From Isoetes taiwanensis (taxonomy: Eukaryota; Streptophyta; Lycopodiopsida; Isoetales; Isoetaceae), in assembly GCA_021234155.1 (NCBI GenBank), contig JAJEKV010000059.1, positions 8,562,779-8,626,778 of the forward strand: 64,000 nt of DNA, written 5' to 3'. This document shows, in pieces, positions 11,890-24,125 of the stretch. The notes below the pieces were generated by a model, which saw only the letters and a list, made by a program, of their open reading frames with translations, made no database searches and was not told the origin of the DNA. How positions within the stretch are numbered: position 1 is the first letter of the stretch; each line of letters opens with the position of its first letter. The position numbers and the translations under genes were made by a program.

Positions 11890-12360
11890 CAAAAATGTGG
11901 AGTGTCCAAAAATTACGTCCCAAACATTTCGGCCCCAAAATTCGCCACACGCGTCGCGAAATGTGGCCTACCCCTAACATTTAGGTGGGGGAATGTTGAC
12001 CATAGGCCATTACGCGGCCAGTCGCGACCAGCGGCCCGCCCCGGGCCTTACCCCAGTGCCAGAATGGCCTATGGCTATAACATTACCCCTAACATATATA
12101 ATGCCTATAGTTTCGACGTCGAGGCATTCATCTCGACCGTCGATAAACAAGGTGCAGGCTTCACCGTCGGATATTTTGGGCACTTCCACTACCGGAGATG
12201 CGCCCGGCCGGATGTTTGAATCAACCATCTCTCCCTCGTTGTTTGGACAGATGGGCATTTTAGACCCATTGATGCAGGTTATGCCCGCCTATATAAGGCG
12301 AGATAATCTAGTGTAGGGTTTTGTATAATTTTGGCGCTGTCCTGGCTTCACTTTCAGGTA
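11890..12360 (+). promoter_or_regulatory. Promoter-like or LTR-like block with a TATA box
   Basis: A GC-richer block in AT-rich spacer ending in CGCCTATATAAGGCGAG (TATATAAG at about 12291-12298), followed by GATAATCTAGTGTAGGG and a CAGGTATGG splice-like site near 12357. This looks like a plant core promoter, possibly with a first exon and donor, or the U3/R part of a solo LTR. No downstream ORF was found, and I could not find matching LTR ends, so the two readings stay open. Confidence 0.35.
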
Positions 12361-15300
12361 TGGCTTTCTGAACTCATGGCTTCGGTTTTCTGCAATCTCT
12401 GATAAAAATATTATAAGATTGTTTTAGATTCAGAGCTCTGCCCTCATTCCGTCTTCAGTTTGGATGGAATCGAGAATCCTATAAGATCGGCGCCTCTATT
12501 CTAGCTTTCTCATCTACAGGTTTCATAAATCCAGACTACCCAATTGCTGCCCTTTGGTAAATCTCCTCTGCTAGAGCTACACGAATTCTGGTGGATCTTT
12601 CACCCTTTTTGGCTTCTGGGCTGTGCGGATTTTGGGCAAATTCCCATAGACTTGGGGAAATCCGGATCCCAAAAAGCCGCGAGCCGTTATAGAAGCTAGA
12701 ATTGCAGATTTGGGGCCATTTCTTGTGTCGAGATTTATGCATAATTTCTGAAAAATGCTTGCCACAAAATGCAGGGGATTTGTTGGGCCGTTTTTTTATT
12801 TGGGTCCTGTAGAAACTGCTTGAAAGAGAGATTCCATAAAGAATGCGGCACTCTGACGGCCTGAATCAAACAAATCTTCGAGTTTAAGAGCATAAATTTG
12901 GAAACTCTTTTTTTCCGCATAGCTTGCAGACCTATACCAAGAACAAAAACCCACATCCTAGACAAAACTCCTATTCTTTTAAAACAAAGATCGAGGGTTT
13001 ACAGAGATGTAAAGCTTACGCTGCTAGAAAGGGTTTTCCGCTCTACCGCCATAGCTAAGCTCGGATTTTGCCGCTGCTACATCAAATTGGGGAAGAAATT
13101 GGAGAAACTGAACAAGCCGGACTGGTTGGAACCCTAATCGCATTAAAGATCGCTTGAATGGATGGGTCCATCACGGAACTAGGTTCAAACCACTTTTTTC
13201 TAATCTTCGCGCCCGCGATTTATGAAATAACAGATTGGCTATAGCACATAGCCAACAAATTCTTCTTCCTTCTTAGTTCATGTTTTACTAAACTATTATT
13301 TGAATGAATTAATACCTGTCTGCATTTTCTGACTTTACCTTTTTCTAACCATGTGTATGATCTTACATGCGTACATGTCTTATGAAATAGTTCTTGCATG
13401 CATACATGTCTTATGAAATAATTCAATAGTTTAATTCCTTATAGTAGAAGTAATACTTCTTTTCTCCCCTTATGGTTTGTTTTTTGTGGCCGCATTACTT
13501 GAATATGCCTGGAGGGGGTACAAATAACCATCGTATGATAAACTAGCGTGATTTTGGCATTATTGAATATCTTTGTTTACTCATACATCAATCTCTAGAG
13601 GTGTGCTCTAACTACATAGGTCCTAGTTACAAAAGTTGAATAATAAGTCTTTGCCGCCAGTTTCTTTCTGGGATGCAAGAATTATCAGCATTTTTCCATC
13701 GTGCAGTATGATATCTTGTGTGTTTAGAATCACCAAGTTAGGCACTCCGTAGGTGGCATCCACAGTATCTAGGGTGCTCACCTTTTTTTTTAATTTAATA
13801 ATACTTCATACTGCTGCCTATATAATGCTGTTATGGCAATAGAAACCACAGGGGTAAGGCTAGGTCGTAACATATTGAGAAACTGCTCTCACAATCTTCA
13901 AGCTACATCACTAGCTCAAGTAGAGCTAAATGAGTTTCGTTTGGCCATAGCCGCTTGAGCCTCTTAAATTAGTTCACCCTTCTTCCATGGCTATGTTTTT
14001 GTTTAATATGCAGCATCTGAAAGCTTAAGAACAGGACGAGTTCCATAACAATGTTATTGGATATTTGTTTGCCATCGTCAACCTTAATAACGTACAAATA
14101 ACTATATAAAGCATGCAATAGCCTAGGGCTCGGCATCTTTAAATTCGTGCGTGCGAAAATATGTCAAAGCTTATAAAGGATGCAATCTAAAACATAGAAT
14201 TATAGGATTAAAAATTCAAGTAGTATTTAGTTCGAGTATTCATAAGATGATTTCAATTTTTCAAATTTGAATATCCAAATAAAAAAACTTGCTTATTGCA
14301 TATTTTGCCAAAATTTCAATATAAAGTTCCAAACTAGAGACAAACTTATTTATTTGCACAATTTGCCATAAAATCACGTGCAATTAGAGTAAACAAGGTG
14401 CTGCGCACGAAGGGTTGCCCTCCAATGTCCTAAAGGGATGTGCGCATAATTTTTGATACATACTGCTCCGAACTAAGAATAAGTTCATGATTGTTTAACT
14501 TCATTGATCTCAAGAAAACTAATGTTAAACACAAATGTTACATCCTCATAACATACTAGTCTGGCTCAAGAATTGAAAGTTTTGCAAGTTTTGGCTAAAA
14601 AATCCAGCTTAATAAGCTTTACAAGTTGAAGCTCTGCTAAAAAACATATGTGGCAACAAGACGCTTTGCTCAAAAATATTTGCGGCAACAAGAAGCTTTT
14701 GCAACAGGAAGCTTTGCTAGGTGTGTATATTGGCGGCGACAGCCTGTTAGGTGCGTATCTCTGCAATAAGGTTTGGAAGCTCCTGAAGAAGTTTTGTAGA
14801 AAGCTCTGCAAAAAGCTTAAAAAATTTTCCTTAAAAAATTTCCACCGCGTTAATCCGCATTATTGGCATATGCCATGTGGCTGCACAAAAATAAGCGCCA
14901 GCAAAAATAGATGACATTAACCTTCTCTTTTAAAAAAGTCATGCAACAGAAGGCACTAATTTTCTCTTTTAAATGTTCCAACTCTTCCATTGCACTAACT
15001 GAAGATGGCTGTTGTGAGAATAAGGGGAACAAAAGATCTATGAGTGCAATCTAGGATTTGATTATAGCCTCTATTAGTACCTGCTTTGCACCATAATGAT
15101 TTTACAGTTGTAATTCCTGCAATTCAAGCCTTATTGATATGTACAAATACCATATAGAACATAGAATAATAAAATCATAAGCCAATGTAGTCAACGTTGA
15201 TTTGCAGTACATTTGGAAAAGTTCAAGAAATTCCAGGTTAATCAATTTATATTGAATGGACGTACCAGAGTGCGCCATGACAACGAGTTGATCTCTACTG

Positions 15301-15550
15301 CAATGCTCAATGCGCGGACCTTAACCTTGAGAGCGATAGTGCCAGAATCCAACCTAGACTGTAGAAGCATCTGTAGAGCTCCGTAGCTAAAGCTCATATT
15401 TTCTTTTATAGGAGCACTTTCCTTTTTTTTTTGAAAGCAACAGAATTTGTATCCTAAAACCAGATGGGATAACAGATAAAAGAATCTATTGTGGTAGCAA
15501 CTCTCAATACAAAAGCAGTGGAAAATGCCACTTTAAGATAAGCATGTTTG
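12361..15550. other. Long gene-poor spacer
   Basis: AT-rich, no supported gene. Between about 14570 and 14830 there is imperfect internal repetition of GAAGCTTTGC/CAAGCTCTGC-like words that makes two opposed frames of about 80 codons; neither resembles a known protein. Confidence 0.4.
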
Positions 15551-15553
15551 CCT

Positions 15554-16290
15554 TCATCTTTTGCATGATGCTTGAAACCTTAATGAAATAGTCGTAGCCT
15601 CATCTTGTCCTGGATGAGATTCCTTCCTGTTTTGCAAATCACGTCCCTTCAATGCCTTGGTTACGTCTCCAAGTCCTTGAAGGCTTTCATCTAGCTTGTA
15701 GTCAGAAAATGCCAACTTTCTTATTTCTGCATAAATGCTCTCAATGCCATCCACATCCATGGTAGAAGTAGGAAGGTCTGGAGTTCCTGTTGCATCTAAA
15801 CTATCATTTTGATCTTTTGTGAGATCAATTTCCTCCAACATGCCCTGCATGCCATAATGTCTTCCTCAGATGAGGTTGAGGATGGAGGTGATGAAATATT
15901 GTACTTGCTAGATATAAGATAACAATATATATCCTTTCTGCTAACACTGTGCGGAGATATTTTAAGGCTTCCCTCTATGTTCTCTTTGTTGTCTTTAACA
16001 TCACAAATTTTTTTACTGCCATTAAGTTCGATCGCATGATCTTCCTCATCATTCTTCTCATTTTCATCATTTTTTTCTTTCATACCCTCAATCTCATCAT
16101 CATTTTCATCCTCATTCTCGTCTTCATTTTCATTCTCACTCTCATTCACATTGCCATTGTCATTGTCATTGTCATTCCCATTCCCATTCCCATTCCCATT
16201 CCCATTCCCATGCCCATGCTCATGCTCATTTTCATGCTCCTCTGCATCCTCATTCTCAGTCAGTTTCCATTCTCCATCAAATGCTCATTT
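15554..16290 (-). CDS. Acidic low-complexity protein, incomplete or broken
   Basis: Not assigned to a family. On the minus strand an open frame (about 16280-15796) encodes EWKLTENEDAEEHENEHEHG, then alternating Gly-Asn and Asp-Asn, then a Glu/Asp/Asn-rich stretch (ENEDENEDENDDE), and then SLKISPHSVSRKDIYCYLI. A second frame (15850-15554), offset by one base, continues as EEIDLTKDQND...IESIYAEIRKLAFSDYKL...GLGDVTKALKG. The switch near 15845 lies in GCATGCAGGGCATG and could be an intron acceptor (ATGCAG) or a frameshift. No upstream start Met is evident, so an earlier exon may be missing. The acidic repeat reflects a hexanucleotide microsatellite. It could be a nuclear acidic protein gene or a decayed piece of one. 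Confidence 0.4.
16155..16225. repeat. Hexanucleotide microsatellite (CATTGT/CATTCC)n
   Basis: Three CATTGT units followed by about six CATTCC units, then degenerate CATGCC/CATGCT. In the minus-strand frame it encodes alternating Asn-Gly and Asn-Asp. Confidence 0.9.
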
Positions 16291-16365
16291 TCACGCTCAT
16301 GCAAATTTTCATTCTCAGTCAAACTGTTACGCAGATTCTACAACCACTCTAGAGGTCTCTTTATT

Positions 16366-16480
16366 CAAATTCAAACTTATAGGTTTCCAATATTTGTTCA
16401 AAGTCAAACTTATAAGTTTCCAACTTAAGTCAAACTTATAAGTTTCCATTCTTTACTCCAACTCAAACTTACAGGCTTCT
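16366..16480. repeat. Short tandem repeat of a TCAAACTTATAAGTTTCC word
   Basis: Four degenerate copies of TCAAACTTATAGGTTTCC-like units with spacing of about 24-40 bp. Confidence 0.75.
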
Positions 16481-16555
16481 AGCTTATACATAGAGAAAGG
16501 GCAGGGCAACTAAGATGGAGGGAAAAAATATATGATTACATAAGTTTGAGCTTGC

Positions 16556-16790
16556 TAAAGCAAACCTCTCACAAATTCAATTCGTATTAGAACCCTAAAA
16601 GCTTGACGACCTAGATTTGACTCAAAAGTTGGACGAAGTTGAAGCAAACTTCGCACAAGTTCAATTCGTATTAGTACCCTAAAAGTTTGATGACCCAATT
16701 ATGACTTAAAAATTGGACGGTCCGGGTAGCTGGCACAAGTTCAATTCGCATCAGAACCTTAAAAGTTTGACGGGCAAAATTTCGCATAAA
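16556..16790. repeat. Three-copy repeat, unit about 82 bp
   Basis: Units anchored on TTCAATTCG at 16576, 16660 and 16740, each followed by CCTAAAAGTTTGAYGACC-like sequence. The third copy is the most diverged. Confidence 0.75.
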
Positions 16791-17173
16791 AGTTTCTAGA
16801 GATAGATATTACAGTAGTCATACTTGGGATACATATATTCAAGAAAATCCATTATGTCCATCTTTTACTTTTGCAATGTTTTATATTTAATTGGCAAGAG
16901 GCATGCCCACATGTTTCATGTTTTATTTGCACAACAATTAGAGCTCCAATTAAAGGTTCTAAGTACTCTTAAAGGTAGCTATAAATAAAGGTGCAACACA
17001 CACTAAATAATGCAATGCCTTCGGGAGGTTACATGGCATTGTTCACAACACATCCATAGCCTATAAATCTTATTCCTAGCAAGAGAGAATGACTATATGA
17101 AATTTAGTAAACTACTTCAACTTATACACATGGCCAGAAGTTACTCTATAAATTCCAAAAATGATCCAGGAGT

Positions 17174-17289
17174 CCCGAAGTTACTCTATGCAAATGCACA
17201 AAGTTCCCACTTTTACAGATTCTCAAATTGTCCCGAAGTTACTCTATGCAAATACACAAAGTTCCCACTTTTACAGATTCTCAAATTAT
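17174..17289. repeat. 58-bp tandem duplication
   Basis: Two copies of a unit beginning CCCGAAGTTACTCTATGCAA (17174 and 17232), nearly identical. A partial third relative, AGAAGTTACTCTATAAATTCC, lies just upstream. Confidence 0.9.
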
Positions 17290-17309
17290 GCGGGTACCGT
17301 TACTAGTTT

Positions 17310-17415
17310 CGAATTAGAAATAACCATATTTGTGGCTATTGAATTTTTTGGTATATCTATTCGAATTAAAAATAACCATATTTGTAGCTATTGAATTTTT
17401 CGACAAATCTATTCG
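17310..17415. repeat. 52-bp tandem duplication
   Basis: Two copies beginning CGAATTAGAAATAACCATAT and CGAATTAAAAATAACCATAT (17310 and 17362). It directly follows the 58-bp duplication. Confidence 0.85.
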
Positions 17416-20079
17416 TATTTTTTATCAGTTCCTGCTAACTGTCTTGGATTAAACAAAGCAAATTAGCCGGGACTGCTATGTCCATCGTCTTGGGATAGGA
17501 CAATTAGCAGGCATTCCTGTAAGAACACTATTGCTTTTTCCTGTAAGAACACTATTGCAAAAGCAGTCTATTAAATGGGCACAGGTACTTACTGTCCATT
17601 ACGTCCTTAAAATCATCCTGGATAGAGAAACCAATTTAGTGAATTAGTGTACATTCGAACCAGAATGTGACCAATCATGCATTTCAAACAACAAAAAGCC
17701 GAAGTCAGGAAGTCAAACGAGATTGCATAATCTATCGAGAAGAGGAGGCAGTAATAAACAAGAATACCTCATTTTTTGTTAGCCGTTTATTATAGAGTAA
17801 CTCCTCGCCAACAGTTGTCACCTACAGGTTAAAGTAACTCATTAGCCAAATGGCACCATTTAGAAGGAATCAAGAAAAAATCACAATAGATGATGCAATA
17901 AGTATAAGATAAAGCGGAGAATACACTGAGTATTAGAGCATCGTAACAGTATATAAAGATAAACCTCGGGAATACAAGTGAAGATAGATAAATCACATGG
18001 CAACATATGCTTTCTATGTTTCATTTGATTGAGAGTAGAGTATGAGCACATGCGACTCAATTTTAAAGACATGCTTGCTAAGTAAGAGTCCCTATCATCT
18101 AGCTAGAAGGTCTGTTCCTTATCTCTCGCTTCTTATCTAAGTCTTGTGCAACACCGCATTGTGCTTATATAACCATAAGCCAAAGTGCCATCGAAAAAAA
18201 ATATTCAGTTTGGAACACCTATTTTTCTCGTCCCTTACTACTTGAAATAAAGCTTCTTATGACTAAGAAATCACAACCGCAAATAACCATTCCAAAGACA
18301 GACTAATAATAGATCTCGCTCAAATTAAGTATTAGCATTTGAACTGAATTGCCAAACTTTCACATCATCACCATGAATAACCACCACAAGCAATCCTCTT
18401 GATTTTTCAAAACATCTCTTGATTCTTCAAGAAGAAAAAAGATGCTTAGATTATTGAATCCTCAAGAAATAGGCCATACAAAATCCTTGAATTTGCACAC
18501 AATTTGAGCTTTCAAGGCGTGCCTTTATCCGATTCAAAAGCTAAAATCATCCCAAGAATTGGGCTCTTGCCCCAAGTGGCCAAGCATCTAAACTTTGCAC
18601 TTCATATGTCCGTATCCATACATTGTTTGGGGTTGTCAACAAAGGACTTACTCCATCCAAATGACATTTCAATCGTTACCAAAAATTTGGCCATGGAAAG
18701 TCCAAACAGATAATGTGCCTTTTCTACAAGGTTGTTTGATAGCAGGAGTGCCTTAGTCTCATACATGATTGTCAAGTTTTTACTCTAATAGCAAAATCGC
18801 ATGGCCGTTGTAGTCATGTGCTGAGTACAAAAGGGTGCTTTCTGGAAGCGAAAATATCTGGAAAACTCATATCACGGTGAAAAAAACTGGCAACTAGGCT
18901 TATGACAAAATGGAAGAACCTTACTTGTGAATGCACGTAACTTGTAAAGCGTCCTTGCATCTCCTCCCTGAAAACAAACATAAAGGTTGAAAAACACACA
19001 GGGCCTTAATTAGATCTATATGCTGAGTTAATCCTTATTAAAATTACTTTGTCGCTAAAAGAATGATCTTAATTTAAAATGACAAAGAAACTTAACTTTT
19101 TTGTTACCCGGAAATCAAGACGACCACAACCACACCGAACTAAAAAGAGCATCTCCAAGAAAGGCCATTCTCTGAGATGGTCGACAGTGGTCCTTCTATC
19201 GTGACATATGTCACACAACCCCGAGTATGACCTCGAGCCCGGACGAACCTTCGAAAATGCCTCTTGGCGGATCAAACATACAAAGAGGAAAAGTCATGGT
19301 AAAAGGATGTAATAAAGTGCAACTCACTAAGCAAGTAAATGTAATTCAAGCAACAAAGATGATATGACAAGAAGGTGCAAAACTTTTATCTTTAGTATCT
19401 TTAGCATCTGTTGTTAGATAACAAAGGAAAGAAATTTACCTCTAACAATAGGCTTCCAATTTGAATCTGCTCAAATGGCTCCACATGCACATCCGCCCTT
19501 GCATTGCTTTTGCCTTTGAAATCGTGGATTTGGCTTCGTGCAACTTTTCCTACAACAAACACGCTTCTATGATCATAAAATGTATAGACTATCACGTAAA
19601 ACACATGTTTGCTTTGAGTAATAGACCTCTAACCGAGCTTATGGCAAAAAATTATTTTTATTGGAGCTATATGTTCCTCAAGCGGCTTCAAGATGGAACA
19701 TCTAGGAAGGCCTCTTAATTACCTAAATTGACCTGAAAAGTAACACAATTATATGTATCCAACCTGGTTTTAATTGTCGTGAGACTCGGGCTCCTCTTCC
19801 AAGTCCATAAAGTTAGATTCTCCCATTTCTTCCATTATATTGATGCTGCAACAAGGCAAATCCATCTCCATTTAGTACACACCAAATATGACATTTTGCC
19901 AATATGCTAGCAATTAATATATTCTAAAGAATACTATAGAGCAAATAGTGATAGAATCTAGAGAGAATCAATTATTATTTTGCAAATTTTAATCTCAAAA
20001 ATACCTTCTTATTGGCTGGCTAAGCAATCGAACTTTGCCTGAGGATATGATGATGGGTCTTTAATTAATATTGTCAATT

Positions 20080-20890
20080 AATCCTGTGCAAAATGATAAC
20101 ATAGAAAATCTGTTTAAAACATGGCTAAAAATCAAGATAGATAAGAATCTAGCGTTCTATTTCCATCTTGTAGCAGTTCAACAGATTATGAGCTGAAAAG
20201 GAATCTCCAGGGTCAAATATTTCCTTCTTGATCCAACAACCCAGAGGCACTTAGCGTGATCTTATTGTAATATCTAATGCTTAACAATGAGCATTGAAGC
20301 CAAAATCGGCCAGTTCAGATTCTCGCCACCATCAGAATCGCCTTAGTTCCGATTCCAATATTAGTGCTTTTTCCTGATTTAAGAGAGATAACATCCATAA
20401 TTTTATCCAAACACAATGAAAAAGCAAGATAGATGATGAATAATCATTCCATTTCTACCTTATAACAGAACATATGCTGCGAAAATTATCTCCATGGCCC
20501 TGATTTCTTTCAAAGATCCATCTTCTCAGAGGCATGCACAGATATCCAAATTGATTATTTATGCTCTACTTAAGAATAATACAAGTAAAATCGGCCGCTT
20601 CGCCAAGCAAATTCTCACCGTGGTAGCATCATCAGCCTACCAGATCCTTTAATGCTTTTCTCTGTTTAGAGAGATAACATCCATGATTTGTTTACAACAC
20701 AATTAAAAAGCAAGATAGATGATGAACATTCGTTCTATTTCTACCTTAAAATGGTTTAACGTAATAAGAGCCGAGAAATATCTTCGTGGCTATGAATCCT
20801 TTCTACTTCTTGGCTTCACCAAGGCATGCACAAATATCCAAATATGATCATAAACGCCAAAGAAGAGCATTACAAAAGTGAAATCCGCCA
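20080..20890. repeat. Three-copy degenerate tandem repeat, unit about 288 bp
   Basis: Three long copies anchored on CAAGATAGAT at 20133, 20425 and 20711 (periods 292 and 286). Each has a CATTCTATTTCTACCTT-like part, an AGAGGCATGCACAGATATCC-like part and a GATAACATCCAT part. It ends some 240 bp before the repeat that precedes the Helitron frame. It could be satellite-like or a non-coding region of a transposon. Confidence 0.8.
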
Positions 20891-21127
20891 TTTTTGGCAA
20901 AGCCCGGTCCATCCAGCTTCTGGATTCTCCACTGGTCGTCATCTGTTAAGAGCCCATCCATATATTTTTTTACTTAACTGTTCGATTCCACACTGGCAGG
21001 AAATGCACGAACCACCGGACCACCGAACACCGGACCTCGAACTGCCGCGAGAGTGGAGGCATACCAAAGGCTCGTGGCTATTTATTTAATTAAAATGAGA
21101 AGGCGGCGAGCGGCATAGCCATAGCCG

Positions 21128-21290
21128 GGGCCGAGTCCAAGGGGTTTGGGCAAACAGGATGACCGAGAGTTTATCGGCAACAACCGGCTTTGGAGCAAAT
21201 CCAAGATATTGTATATGCTGGCATATACTTGGATATGCCACAAACCCACATAAACAAGGGTTTGCCCTCTAGGGGCAACCCAAAAAGTAT
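21128..21290 (+). repeat. Dispersed repeat, copy A (plus orientation)
   Basis: About 160 bp matching, as reverse complement, the segment at 54069-54218. Shared words include the 20-mer GCATATACTTGGATATGCCA and AAACCCACATAAAC, then GGGTTTGCCC near the end. Here the end can fold as GGGTTTGCCC/GGGCAACCC. It lies 70 bp before the Helitron reading frame, so it may belong to that element's 5' region. Confidence 0.75.
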
Positions 21291-21360
21291 CTTCTTATGT
21301 GTGCAGAATATTGCGATGCGGAGTAGCTAATGCTTATCATTAACAACTTGCTTTATATTA

Positions 21361-24123
21361 TTGGAACACGAAAACAAAGCGGATACAAGTAAGTTGCCTT
21401 TCACGTCTATCCGTGCGTTGTGTATCATTTCATTGATTGTTTTCTTGAATAGTAGAATTTGTGGAACAATGCCAACTAGAGAGCGACTAGCTAGTTTAAC
21501 TGAGGAACGTAGGGAGAGAATGAGACAAAGAGCAAGAGAACGCTATGCTACACGGATTGAAGAGGAAAGAGAAAAGAAGAGACAACGTTTTGCAAATTTA
21601 AGTGAAGAGAATAGGAATGGAGTACGAGAGAGAAAAAGGGAGCTTTATAGACAACAATTGTCTAGGCCAATAGAAGATATACAGATAGAAGGTAGGAACA
21701 TGGGGTCTACTGAATTGAATACGGACTCGACCATTAATGTAGATGGAGGTTCCCAGAATCTTAATAAACATATTGTTGTAGATGCGACGAGATTAGGCGC
21801 CACGCAGGGTCCAGAACAAGGACACTCAATTCATTGGCAAGCTTGTGCACGACGTATGAGTTTGGCAATAAGTCAAACTTACATGATGTGCACGTGGAAT
21901 AAGAGATGTACCTATTGCCAGATCCCACTACTTAACGTTGAGCAAGATGGGTTTTGTTGTAATAACGGGAGATGGCAATTGCCACAGTTACCCCCTTTGC
22001 CCCCAGCATGTAATAACCTGTATAACACACCCGGTTTTGATATAGAAGCCAGAAAGGTCAATAAATTGTTTTGCTTTAGTGTGCTCGAAGTTGACGGTGG
22101 ATTTGTAAACTTGGATTTTCCATCATCCGTTATGATTACGGGTCGCACATACCATCGACTACTTCCTACGACAGACATTGGAAATCCTATACATTGGTAC
22201 ATCTATGATGAGTCACAACGATATATGCAGGCGCGAAATCAGAGGGTGCCATTCCAATGGATTGCAATTATCGGTTCAATCCTTGATCAGATAAATCCAT
22301 TTATTCGAAATCTCCGGACTATGGGTAGCTTGCGCATGCCATCAGCATACATAACAATTGAAGGGGTTGTTGCAAGCAATGAGATTGCGGCCATTGCCGA
22401 AGTCAATAACACGGCTGACATTCGGCCTCGAATCACTGGTTTCTGGGTACAGAATCAAGGGGAACCAACCTTTATGAGCATTCTTGATCCTATGTATGAA
22501 CCACTTCAATATCCTCTGTTTTACCCACATGGCACATTAGGCTGGGGACCTGAAAATGAGTACAATCTCACGCAGTTGCAATGGTACAGGGCGAGGTTGT
22601 TGCATGAGGATCGATTCCTCCAACTGGGCCGCCTATGTGGGGAGTACTTGGTAGACATGTACTCGAGGGTGGAGGATGCTCGGTTAAATTACTTCAGAAT
22701 GCCAGCCTTCCAAAACAGGAGGATACAATATGATGAGGATTATTTTGAGCGGGAAAATGATGACCAGAATGATATAATCTTACATGCATCATTCTTGGGG
22801 TGTAGAAGATGGTGTTCTGTACAAGTAGCGGATGCATTAGCACTCTCGAGGGCAAAAGGTCGTCCTACACTATTCATCACGATGACGATGAACACCGAGT
22901 GGCCTGAGATACGAACTGCACTTAAACCTGGACAAAACGCATCTGACGCCCCTATAATTGTTGTCCGTTGTTTCCATGGTAGATTGCAACGACTAAAGAA
23001 GTTGCTCAAAAAGTTTTTCCAGCGTATATCATATATGATACATGTAGTAGAATTTCAAAAACGAGGATTACCTCATGCACATCTTGTGTTACGTACAGAG
23101 CCTGAGATACCATTGGATTGCATCGATCAGATAATTTCAGCTGAACTGCCAACGGATCCAGTTCTTCGAGGACAAGTTCAAAAGTTCATGATACATAGAC
23201 ATACAGATAGATGCTCTCCAAATAATGCTTCTTGTTGCTATAACTTTCCAAAGCCTGTTAATCCCATAACACACCTCGATTCAAGGGGTTATGTACAGTA
23301 CAGAAGGAGAAATGTAGAGGACATGTGGGTTGTTCCCTATAATCCCTTCTTGCTCCATGAGTTGGATTGTCATGTTACGGTAGATATTGCGTCTACTGTA
23401 CATGTGTTTTCCTATCTGTATGGTTACATATACAAAGGGTTCGATACTGCCAATTTTCGAATAACCCAAGAGAGCCAATCTGTGACTGAATCGTCGTCGA
23501 GGAATAATCAACAAGCACATCATATGTCAGAGTCTGTATCAGCAAATATAGAAGAAAGAACAGGAGCAATAAGAGAAACATCTGAAAACGTACCAACAGA
23601 GCAAACTGAGAGACCTTCTGCTAGAAATGAGATACGCGACTATGTGAATGCACAATATCTTTCTGCCACAGAGGCATCGTGAAGGATTATGTCCTATCAC
23701 ATAACGGATAAATCTCCATCTGTCAAATGCCTCCCATTACACTTGCAATTACAAAATACAAATTCACTCTTAGACCGCTACTTTTCACGGCCTATAAATC
23801 CCGAGTTTGACAATTTGACATACATCCAATACTACGAGCAATTTACATTAAGTGCATACAATGGGACATCGATTTTGCAACCTGGCGAATATCTAGAGCA
23901 AGAAAGAGTAGGATACATAAAAAGCATTGTGAAAAAGAGATCAAGACAACCAATTATATGTAGAATACGTCTCCTGCTACCTCGAGTTGGTGAAGCATTC
24001 TACTTAAGACAGATCTTGCTACATCGTCCTGCCAGGACATGGGATGAACTCAACAATATGAAACTTATCGGCAAGCTGCAGAAGCACAAGGACTTCTTGG
24101 AGCGCATAATGAGGCAATACTAG
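21361..24123 (+). pseudogene. Helitron Rep domain part, interrupted by one TGA
   Basis: The first frame (21361-23682, 773 codons; the internal Met at 21469, MPTRERL, is a more likely start) has a basic Arg/Glu-rich N-terminus, a Cys-rich segment (CTYCQIPLL...FCCNNGRW), the Helitron N-terminal domain, the HUH nuclease motif LPHAHLV preceded by HVVEFQKRG (about 23040-23095), and YLYGYIYKGFD (about 23410-23445) at the position of the catalytic tyrosines. Family members continue through EASWRI; here the Trp codon is TGA (23680-23682). The frame then goes on as RIMSYHITDKSPSVKCLPLH to 24123, in phase. So a single base change separates the two halves. Confidence 0.88.
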
Positions 24124-24125
24124 TT

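Larger units (their letters stand above)
16800..20079. other. AT-rich spacer with small duplications
   Basis: Contains the 58-bp and 52-bp duplications listed separately. Short frames, such as the minus-strand one at 19069-19275 with a CDICH word, show no convincing family signal. No gene is supported. Confidence 0.4.

Noticed and set aside
19069-19275. Minus-strand CDICHDRRTTVDHL as a zinc finger
   Set aside because: Only one Cys-x2-Cys pair, no partner ligands at zinc-finger spacing, and a very short frame.
20080-20890. CRISPR-like array
   Set aside because: Units are about 288 bp, degenerate and tandem, with no short repeat-spacer pattern; the genome is eukaryotic.
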